Part shown: piece by piece, positions 1 to 4,193 of the stretch
Numbering within the stretch: position 1 is the first letter of the stretch
Layout: each line of letters begins with the position of its first letter
NCBI GenBank assembly: GCA_020355105.1
Contig: CP070658.1
Span: 819,793 to 825,669 of the forward strand
DNA from: Candidatus Thorarchaeota archaeon
GTDB taxonomy: Archaea; Asgardarchaeota; Thorarchaeia; Thorarchaeales; Thorarchaeaceae
Length of the DNA stretch: 5,877 bases
Reading direction: 5' to 3'
Made by a program: the position numbers and the translations under genes
The notes under the pieces: model-generated
Database searches by the model: none
What the model saw: the letters and a program-made list of their open reading frames with translations, nothing else
Told to the model about the DNA's origin: nothing

Positions 1-87
1 CTCCGACTTGAACCGTGCACCGGAAATGTCATAGGTGTGCATGATTGTTGGAGAAAAGACCTGCTGCGAAGCTACATGCCCTATTGA
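1..87 (+). CDS. Possible 3' end of an upstream gene (partial)
   Basis: One plus-strand frame is open from the left edge to a TGA at 85-87, giving 28 codons that end in the residues LLRSYMPY. The TGA overlaps the start of the Shine-Dalgarno sequence of the thioredoxin-like gene, whose ATG is 11 bases further on. No TATA-like element is visible upstream of that ATG, so the thioredoxin-like gene could be the second gene of a transcript. An open run of 28 codons is expected by chance about a quarter of the time, and I do not recognise the peptide, so this is only a possibility. Confidence 0.25.
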   Translation, partial: LRLEPCTGNVIGVHDCWRKDLLRSYMPY

Positions 88-92
88 AGGTG
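86..92 (+). promoter_or_regulatory. Ribosome binding site that decides the thioredoxin-like start
   Basis: GAAGGTG ends 6 bases before ATG 99 and matches the archaeal 16S anti-Shine-Dalgarno core. It favours ATG 99 over the longer TTG start at 45. Confidence 0.6.
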
Positions 93-98
93 ATATCA

Positions 99-569
99 AT
101 GTCCAGACTAGCTGACATCACTGAGGATGCTCCAAGCGTTACCGAGTACATCGACAACATGGCACCAAGCTATCGTGGAGGGTTCATCAGGCAGAGAGAT
201 AGCTACACACTGAACAGGGACGCTGTGGGAATACTCAAGACGCTTGTAGATGACTATGAGATCGTCGCTTTCTTTGCAGACTGGTGTGGCGACTCCAGAA
301 GAGCCATCCCCGTGCTGTCCCTGCTCGAGCAAGAACTCGGTTTCAGAGTAAGAGCCCTCGGCGGAATGACCAAGCCTCCATTCGGATCCAAGACTCACTG
401 GGCGGTGCCTCCAAGTCCGAAAGAAGTCGAAGTCTGCGACATCACGAGCAGTCCGACGATTGTAGTGTATAAGAAGTCAGGCGAAGAGGTCGGACGAATG
501 AAGACAAGACCACGAATGACTTCCAGTGTGGAAGAAGAAATCATCTGGATCATAGAGAAAGAGAACTAG
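99..569 (+). CDS. Thioredoxin-fold protein with a single-cysteine WCGDS active site
   Basis: This encodes a 156-residue cytoplasmic protein of the thioredoxin superfamily. The strand-helix core begins with hydrophobic IVAFFADWC (residues 55-63), followed by the active-site loop C63-G-D-S66 and a helix running from R67. The cis-proline loop is T117-S-S-P119 followed by the strand TIVVYKKSG, the usual layout of thioredoxin-like proteins of the WCxDC kind. The second active-site cysteine is serine here, so a classical dithiol exchange is not possible at this site; the only other cysteine is C113. The role could be monothiol/glutathione-like chemistry or substrate binding; the partner is unknown. 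I chose ATG 99 because GAAGGTG lies 6 bases upstream; an in-frame TTG at 45 would add 18 residues without a good ribosome site. The gene converges on the HxlR gene with 15 bases between stops. Confidence 0.85.
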   Translation: MSRLADITEDAPSVTEYIDNMAPSYRGGFIRQRDSYTLNRDAVGILKTLVDDYEIVAFFADWCGDSRRAIPVLSLLEQELGFRVRALGGMTKPPFGSKTHWAVPPSPKEVEVCDITSSPTIVVYKKSGEEVGRMKTRPRMTSSVEEEIIWIIEKEN

Positions 570-584
570 GCCCGCTTCAGTTCT

Positions 585-989
585 TCATTGGTTGCTTTCC
601 TGACATCCTTTGCAGTTCTCGAATCCTGGACCCAGACATACTTCCGCATGACTCCCGCCGTACTTCAGACCCCATCGTTGCATCATTTCCAGAACTCCTC
701 GAAGGTCATTTCCCTTTCTTGTCAGATTGTAGGTTACCTTGGGGGGGATGTTTGTGGCGTCCACGTGCCTGTCGAGAATCCCCTCCTGCTCTAGCTCTCT
801 CAGACGCTCGGTCAGCACCTTTGGACTAATCCAATCCAGGTCACTGTGTATGCTGCTGAAGCGCATCTCATCTGCCGACCTAGGTCTCATCAGCGTCTGC
901 AGAATCAGAATCGTCCACTTCTTACCAAGTATTCGGGACGCTATGTAGACTGGGCAAACTTCTACTGCAGACTTGACACGCTTCACCAT
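585..989 (-). CDS. HxlR-family winged-helix transcriptional regulator
   Basis: A 134-residue DNA-binding protein of the HxlR family. Diagnostic stretches are the N-terminal CPV at residues 12-14, followed by ILGKKWTILILQTL (20-33), SPKVLTERLRELEQEGIL (55-72, the recognition helix region), and VTYNLTRKGNDL (85-96, the wing and following helix). These are cytoplasmic homodimers that usually repress a divergently transcribed neighbour and themselves. C12 is at the position of the family's N-terminal sensor cysteine, used for redox or electrophile sensing in bacterial YodB and HypR. Unusually, the C-terminal tail carries three more cysteines, C118, C126 and C129 (C-x7-C-x2-C). I chose ATG 989; a GTG at 998 is in frame three codons upstream and would suit a leaderless transcript from the TATA box. 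Neither start has a clear ribosome site. It is divergent from the iron-sulfur protein gene, its most likely target. Confidence 0.93.
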   Translation of the reverse strand: MVKRVKSAVEVCPVYIASRILGKKWTILILQTLMRPRSADEMRFSSIHSDLDWISPKVLTERLRELEQEGILDRHVDATNIPPKVTYNLTRKGNDLRGVLEMMQRWGLKYGGSHAEVCLGPGFENCKGCQESNQ

Positions 990-996
990 TTGAACC

Positions 997-1049
997 ACTT
1001 ACTTTTCGGTAACTACTTACTTTATATAAGTTTTGTACTTAGTAAAAGT
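997..1049. promoter_or_regulatory. Candidate HxlR operator: repeated ACTTA half-sites around the TATA box
   Basis: ACTTACTTT occurs at 997-1005 and again at 1015-1023, 18 bases apart; ACTTA occurs a third time at 1037-1041. ACTTA at 1015-1019 and TAAGT at 1027-1031 form an inverted repeat with a 7-base spacer that covers the TATA box, and TACTTAGTA at 1036-1044 is itself a palindrome about one central base. HxlR proteins of the YodB group bind TACT/AGTA-type inverted repeats, so these are reasonable half-sites for the adjacent regulator. Binding here would block the TATA-binding protein in both directions. Assignment to this regulator is inference. Confidence 0.45.
1021..1030. promoter_or_regulatory. 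Near-palindromic TATA box between divergent genes
   Basis: TTTATATAAG matches the archaeal box A consensus on the plus strand and reads CTTATATAAA on the minus strand, so one element could serve both genes. A start about 26 bases away would lie near 1051 for the iron-sulfur gene (ATG 1060) and near 998-999 for the regulator (GTG 998 or ATG 989), which gives very short or absent leaders on both sides. Only the minus orientation has an A-rich, BRE-like stretch just upstream (ACAAAA, the complement of 1031-1036). The positions of the transcription starts are inferred, not seen. Confidence 0.65.
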
Positions 1050-1059
1050 GTGATTGACA

Positions 1060-1803
1060 ATGGTCAAACGACTAATGATTATAATTGACGAGGACAAATG
1101 CACTGGTTGCGGCCTGTGTGTGCCGAGTTGTGCAGAGGGTGCTCTGCAGATTGTCGATGGAAAGGCCAAGCTAGTATCTGAAACCTTCTGTGATGGCCTT
1201 GGAGCATGTCTAGGACATTGCCCTGAGGGGGCGCTGACCTTACGAGAGGTTGAAACTGTCGAGTTTGACGAAGAGGCTGCAATGGCTCATGTCGCTCAGA
1301 TGAGCGCACAGACAGTTGCTGGAGATGTCGCAGGATCCTCAGTGGGTTGCGCTGGTTCAGAGGCATTCACGTATTCGGCAACAGAGGAACTTACCGCGCA
1401 CGATGGTGTGGTCCCGGAGAAGATAGCCCCTTCACAGCTCCAGCAGTGGCCTGTGAAGCTCCGCCTGTTGAGTCCACAACATCCAGTCTTTGAGAACTCA
1501 AGGATAGTGATTGTAGCGGACTGTGCCGGCCCCGCCTATTCAGGCCTCCACGAGGACTTCTTGAAGGACAAGGCCGCCGTGCTTGTATGCCCCAAGTTTG
1601 AAGACTACAATGCAAATGTCGACAAGCTATCAACAATCTTCAGGCTACACAATGTGAAGGACATAACACTCGTCCACATGGAAGTACCCTGTTGCCATGG
1701 TCTGGCAAGAGCAACAGAAGATGCAATTCGGAACTCAGGCAAAGACATTCCTCTTAGAACCTACGTGATTGGCGTGAGAGGGGAGATCAAGGCGGTTACC
1801 TAA
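1060..1803 (+). CDS. 4Fe-4S ferredoxin-like protein with a cysteine-containing C-terminal domain
   Basis: A 247-residue cytoplasmic protein. The N-terminal ferredoxin domain has a complete four-cysteine motif, C14-x2-C17-x2-C20-x3-C24, for one 4Fe-4S cluster. A second motif, C44-DGLGA-C50-LGH-C54-P, has leucine at the usual second cysteine position, so a second cluster would have three ligands from this motif. A linker (about 65-125) leads to a C-terminal domain starting at WPVKLRLLSP (130-139). It contains DC154AGP, VC177PKFED and the pair PC211C212HGL; a strand/helix pattern of repeated hydrophobic segments separates them. I recognise this as a widespread prokaryotic family of unknown exact function; electron transfer or iron-sulfur/thiol chemistry is likely. 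I chose ATG 1060 because it matches the usual short N-terminus before IDEDKC; TTG 1054 and ATG 1075 are alternatives. It is divergent from the HxlR gene and probably under its control. Confidence 0.9.
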   Translation: MVKRLMIIIDEDKCTGCGLCVPSCAEGALQIVDGKAKLVSETFCDGLGACLGHCPEGALTLREVETVEFDEEAAMAHVAQMSAQTVAGDVAGSSVGCAGSEAFTYSATEELTAHDGVVPEKIAPSQLQQWPVKLRLLSPQHPVFENSRIVIVADCAGPAYSGLHEDFLKDKAAVLVCPKFEDYNANVDKLSTIFRLHNVKDITLVHMEVPCCHGLARATEDAIRNSGKDIPLRTYVIGVRGEIKAVT

Positions 1804-1837
1804 TACGCTCACATCTGTACACACCTTGTCACCACTC

Positions 1838-1900
1838 GTGTCATCTTGGGCGCGCCTGAGTGAATCCGGCACACAGGAACTCTTATGCCCAAGATGGCAC
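1838..1900 (+). repeat. Long inverted repeat (stem-loop) in the 1804-1938 gap
   Basis: CATCTTGGGC at 1842-1851 is the perfect reverse complement of GCCCAAGATG at 1887-1896. Beyond one T/G pair the arms continue with GTG (1838-1840) and CAC (1898-1900), so 13 of 14 positions pair as DNA and the remaining one can wobble in RNA. The loop is 35 bases. It lies 34 bases after the stop of the iron-sulfur gene and is followed by CTTTCTGTT rather than a clean T run. It could act as a 3'-end structure, an mRNA processing or regulatory element, or a protein binding site. Confidence 0.6.
1885..1895 (+). repeat. Direct repeat ATGCCCAAGAT, copy 1
   Basis: This 11-base string recurs exactly at 1943-1953, 58 bases downstream, inside codons 2-5 of the membrane protein gene. 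Copy 1 overlaps the right arm of the inverted repeat, so the left arm at 1842-1851 is complementary to both copies. Confidence 0.6.
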
Positions 1901-1932
1901 CACTTTCTGTTACATCCGTTACTACTCGGTGA
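1885..1932 (+). CDS. Possible 15-codon leader ORF upstream of the membrane protein gene
   Basis: ATG at 1885 opens a 15-codon frame ending at TGA 1930-1932; the peptide reads MPKMAPLSVTSVTTR. AGGA at 1875-1878 lies 6 bases upstream, a reasonable ribosome site. The TGA is embedded in the GGTGA (1928-1932) that serves the membrane protein gene, an arrangement suited to translational coupling. The start codon and codons 2-4 overlap the right arm of the inverted repeat. The frame is very short and could be chance; there is no homology evidence. Confidence 0.2.
   Translation: MPKMAPLSVTSVTTR
1928..1932 (+). promoter_or_regulatory. Ribosome binding site of the membrane protein gene
   Basis: GGTGA lies 6 bases before ATG 1939 and supports that start. 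It contains the stop codon of the possible 15-codon leader ORF. Confidence 0.6.
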
Positions 1933-1938
1933 AAAGGA

Positions 1939-2352
1939 ATGGATGCCCAAGATAGGTCATATCGAGTTCTTCGCATCGTAATCGCCTTCGGCGGGCTTTT
2001 CGAGCTTGTTATGGGACTAGTCATCCTCTTCTGGGGAGATCTAATCATCTCTATTGCCACAGGTGGACTTACGCCAACATATCCTCTCTATTGGAGAACG
2101 ATGGGACTGCTCGCCGTAGCTTTGGGAAGCCTGCAAGTGGTGGCTTCTCAGGACCCAAGACGATATGTGGCAATTCCGATAACGGCAAGCTCGGTAAGGT
2201 TCCTCCTCCCGATTCTGACCTATTTGCAGGTTCTGGATACACCATCGATGGCCGGGATGCTCATAGTGTCCACAGTATTCGACTTCCTTCTGGCTGTCGC
2301 CACCGCTGTGCTGCTCTTCCAGGCAGGGCTGTTGAACAGAAATCAACAGTAA
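1939..2352 (+). CDS. Small four-helix integral membrane protein, function unknown
   Basis: A 137-residue hydrophobic protein that I do not recognise by sequence. Four membrane segments are evident at about residues 11-33, 54-70, 76-97 and 104-131, with short loops. The first contains an acidic residue (E22) and ends at W32-G-D34. Basic residues cluster just before helix 1 (R6, R9, R12) and between helices 2 and 3 (QDPRR at 71-75), which places those ends on the cytoplasmic side. No cysteines or cofactor motifs are present. The size and four-helix plan resemble DoxX-like and similar small membrane families, but nothing specific supports a name. It follows the iron-sulfur gene on the same strand after 135 bases and has no clear TATA box of its own, so it may depend on read-through from that gene. 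Confidence 0.8.
   Translation: MDAQDRSYRVLRIVIAFGGLFELVMGLVILFWGDLIISIATGGLTPTYPLYWRTMGLLAVALGSLQVVASQDPRRYVAIPITASSVRFLLPILTYLQVLDTPSMAGMLIVSTVFDFLLAVATAVLLFQAGLLNRNQQ
1943..1953 (+). repeat. Direct repeat ATGCCCAAGAT, copy 2, in the start of the membrane protein gene
   Basis: This is the second exact copy of the 11-mer at 1885-1895. It starts 2 bases after the ATG at 1939-1941 and is read as part of GAT-GCC-CAA-GAT. Pairing of 1843-1851 with 1945-1953 (9 base pairs) would fold back over the translation start region. Confidence 0.55.
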
Positions 2353-2390
2353 CCGACTTCCTCAAGGAAGCGGCCATGACGGTGTCATGG
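2353..2390. terminator. Tandem hairpins at the convergent junction, possible bidirectional 3' end
   Basis: Two adjacent palindromes cover the convergent stop codons. The first is CCG-a-CTTCC / TCAA / GGAAG-CGG (2353-2373, one bulged base), whose loop carries the stop codon of the asparaginase gene. The second is CCATGAC / GGT / GTCATGG (2374-2390), a perfect 7-base stem within the last codons of that gene. Neither is followed by the T run typical of archaeal termination, so a role in ending or protecting transcripts is only suggested by position. Confidence 0.35.
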
Positions 2391-3237
2391 AGCTGTATAC
2401 CGAGTCCCCCTTGTGCCCGAGCACTGCGACAGGCATGTGGGTTGTGTCAAACCCTATGGCGACATTCCCGTTACTGTCCGCCATAATCAGGCCTGCCTCC
2501 CCACTCGTCTTCTCGCGAAGCAGCTGCATTGCCTTTTCCGCGGCGGCTTGGACCTCAAGACCCTCCTCAACGAACAGTACTGCCATCCTCCCCATGATAA
2601 TCCTCAGAATCTGTTCTCCCTTGCCTGTACAGCTCGCAGCTGCAATGTCGTTGGCATAGACCCCAGCACCGATTATGGGCGAGTCACCAACCCTCCCCGG
2701 AAGTTTTCCCGGCCATCCGCTTGTAGAAGACGCAGCCACCATCTTCCCGTTGGAATCTACAACTACACATCCAACCGTGTCACAGCCCTCAGCCATTTGT
2801 GTTTGAAGAGTACGATTTCGGGAGGCCTCCTTCCTGTAGCCTTCCGAGATCATCTGACTGTATAGCTTGTCTGCGCCTGTGCCGACAATCTGGGAGTTCG
2901 GTGTGCGCTCCAGTACATACCGTGCCAGTGAAATCGGATGTACTATATCACGAACGGCCATGACAGCCCCGCTTTCTAGTCTGTTGCCATCCATGACAAT
3001 TGCATCGACCTCGATATCCCCATCACGGTTTGGCCCGGCGCCACGACCTGCTGTGAAGAGATTGGTGTCTTCTAGCACCCATATTGCGGCCTCGGCGGAA
3101 TCTATAGCAGAGCCTCCCTTGTCGAGTACGCACATCCCGGTGATGACGGCTTTCTTCACTGCCCTCAGAATGGCCTGATGGTGCTTCTCTGCAAAACGTG
3201 TTGCACCACCATGAACAACAACTATCGGCCGTGGCAT
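2362..3237 (-). CDS. Isoaspartyl peptidase / L-asparaginase (N-terminal nucleophile hydrolase)
   Basis: A 291-residue plant-type asparaginase. These enzymes hydrolyse L-asparagine and beta-aspartyl (isoaspartyl) dipeptides from damaged proteins. They are made as a precursor that cuts itself before a threonine. The start PIVVVHGGA (4-12) and the glycine-rich DKGGSAIDSAEAAI (39-52) and FTAGRGAGPNRDG (61-73) are family hallmarks. The predicted cleavage is D153/T154 in CDTVGCVVVD, with T154 the nucleophile. T172 (in SSTSGW), R182 and D185 (in GRVGDSP), and the CTGKGE loop (203-208) occupy the known active-site and substrate positions. The usual STGG is STSG here, a small change. I chose ATG 3237 because GAAGGAG lies just upstream and the protein then starts directly at the family's first strand; TTG 3279 would add 14 residues. 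It is downstream of the ABC genes on the same strand, 58 bases after the ATPase stop. A weak TTAATA at 3268-3273 might be its own TATA element. Confidence 0.95.
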   Translation of the reverse strand: MPRPIVVVHGGATRFAEKHHQAILRAVKKAVITGMCVLDKGGSAIDSAEAAIWVLEDTNLFTAGRGAGPNRDGDIEVDAIVMDGNRLESGAVMAVRDIVHPISLARYVLERTPNSQIVGTGADKLYSQMISEGYRKEASRNRTLQTQMAEGCDTVGCVVVDSNGKMVAASSTSGWPGKLPGRVGDSPIIGAGVYANDIAAASCTGKGEQILRIIMGRMAVLFVEEGLEVQAAAEKAMQLLREKTSGEAGLIMADSNGNVAIGFDTTHMPVAVLGHKGDSVYSSMTPSWPLP

Positions 3238-3240
3238 CTT

Positions 3241-3260
3241 CTCCTTCAACTCAGAAGGAG
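3241..3260 (-). promoter_or_regulatory. Hairpin enclosing the Shine-Dalgarno site of the asparaginase gene
   Basis: On the transcript, CTCCTTC (3260-3254) is followed by a 6-base loop and then GAAGGAG (3247-3241), a perfect 7-base stem. GAAGGAG is the ribosome site, 3 bases before ATG 3237. Folding would hide the ribosome site, so it could limit or control translation. About three stems of this size are expected by chance in a window this long, so only the location makes it notable. Confidence 0.4.
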
Positions 3261-3295
3261 TCGTCCTATTAAGATGCAACGTTCAGTCTTTCAGG

Positions 3296-4180
3296 CTATA
3301 CTCCCATCCGATGTAGCTCTTCTTCCAAGAAACGCTTTGTCTGTTGAGTATTATGCCAACGTTCTGCAAATGTCCCGGGTGTGATTCTCTGTTCGTTGTA
3401 GGCCTTCTGGAGGTCCTCGAGTTCCTGTGCAGTTTCTGCAAGTCGGTCCTTGTACATCTGTATCCTCATTTCCGCGCCGGCCTCTTCAGATTCGCTTGGT
3501 CTTTGAACGGATAATATCCGGCCGTCCATGATTCTATAGATTCTATCTGTCTGCCTTGCAATTGCTGGATCATGTGTGACAATCAAGACGGTCTTGCCCA
3601 TGTCCGTGTTAACGCTAATCAGAAACTCCACAATCTTGGCACCTGTATCCGTATCAAGATCACCTGTCGGTTCATCGCATATCAGAATGGGTGGGTCATT
3701 GGCAAGAGCGGCAGCAATGGCAACACGCTGTTTCTCACCGCCTGATAGCTCATCGGGCTTGTGATTCATCCTAAGGCCAAGGCCTACTTGATTCAATAGA
3801 TCCGTGACGCGCTTCTTGCGTTCATCCTTCGGACTATCGATAGCAAGCATAGGTAGCTCAACGTTCTCATAAGCTGTTAGCGTTGGGATGAGGTTGAGGG
3901 TCTGAAAGATGTGACCAACGACTGTCTGCCTCAATGCTCCGAGTTGTGCAGGTGAGGACGAGGAGATATCTTCCCCGGCAACCCAGCTCTTTCCTGCAGT
4001 GGCATAAGTCAGACCACCAATGATGTTTAGCAGGGTTGTCTTTCCCGATCCGCTCGGTCCAACGATTGAGATAATCTCCCCCTTGACCACCTTCATGGAG
4101 AGACCCCTCAACGCTTGCACCTCAACATCACCCAGCTGGTAGACTTTCACCAAGTCTCGTGTTTCTATGTAACTAACCAA
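3296..4180 (-). CDS. ABC transporter ATP-binding protein (MacB/LolD type) with helical C-terminal extension
   Basis: A 294-residue ATPase that powers the adjacent FtsX-type permease. All nucleotide-binding motifs are intact: Walker A GPSGSGKTT (41-49), Q-loop Q93 in FQTLNLIPTLTAYENV, signature LSGGEKQRVAIAAAL (145-159), Walker B ILICDE (165-170) with catalytic E170, D-loop GDLD (173-176) and switch H203 in VTHD. The pattern VYQLGDVEVQALRG near the start and the FQ-LNLIPTLTAYENV stretch are typical of the MacB/LolD/FtsE group. Residues 230-294 extend beyond the usual end (about 225) as charged helices, with a turn at RITPGTF (265-271). The start is TTG 4180, 5 bases after GAGGTGA; GTG 4189 overlaps that ribosome site and would add three residues. 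The permease stop is 11 bases upstream of the TTG, so the two are co-transcribed. Confidence 0.93.
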   Translation of the reverse strand: MVSYIETRDLVKVYQLGDVEVQALRGLSMKVVKGEIISIVGPSGSGKTTLLNIIGGLTYATAGKSWVAGEDISSSSPAQLGALRQTVVGHIFQTLNLIPTLTAYENVELPMLAIDSPKDERKKRVTDLLNQVGLGLRMNHKPDELSGGEKQRVAIAAALANDPPILICDEPTGDLDTDTGAKIVEFLISVNTDMGKTVLIVTHDPAIARQTDRIYRIMDGRILSVQRPSESEEAGAEMRIQMYKDRLAETAQELEDLQKAYNEQRITPGTFAERWHNTQQTKRFLEEELHRMGV

Positions 4181-4186
4181 GGATTT

Positions 4187-4193
4187 CACCTCT
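4187..4193 (-). promoter_or_regulatory. Ribosome binding site that decides the ATPase start
   Basis: On the minus strand GAGGTGA runs from 4192 to 4186, beginning at the last base of the permease TAG stop. It sits 5 bases before TTG 4180 and contains the competing GTG 4189, so it argues for TTG as the start. Confidence 0.55.

Larger units (their letters stand above)
1804..1938 (+). other. Gap with structured DNA between the iron-sulfur and membrane protein genes
   Basis: This 135-base gap holds the 14-position inverted repeat (1838-1900), the first copy of the 11-base direct repeat, and the possible leader ORF. I see no convincing TATA box in it, which leaves open whether the membrane protein gene has its own promoter. 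Confidence 0.5.

Noticed and set aside
45..98. Longer thioredoxin-like protein starting at TTG 45
   Set aside because: It lacks a good ribosome site, while ATG 99 has GAAGGTG 6 bases upstream and the protein fold needs nothing from the extra 18 residues.
41..115. Short ORF from ATG 41 ending at TGA 115
   Set aside because: It overlaps the real start of the thioredoxin-like gene in another frame and has no clear ribosome site or recognisable content.
2413..2865. 150-codon open frame on the plus strand opposite the asparaginase
   Set aside because: The minus strand carries all catalytic motifs of a known enzyme; the plus frame has no recognisable protein features.
3238..3279. TTG 3279 as start of the asparaginase
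   Set aside because: The extra 14 residues are polar and unlike the family; ATG 3237 has a ribosome site and starts directly at the first conserved strand.
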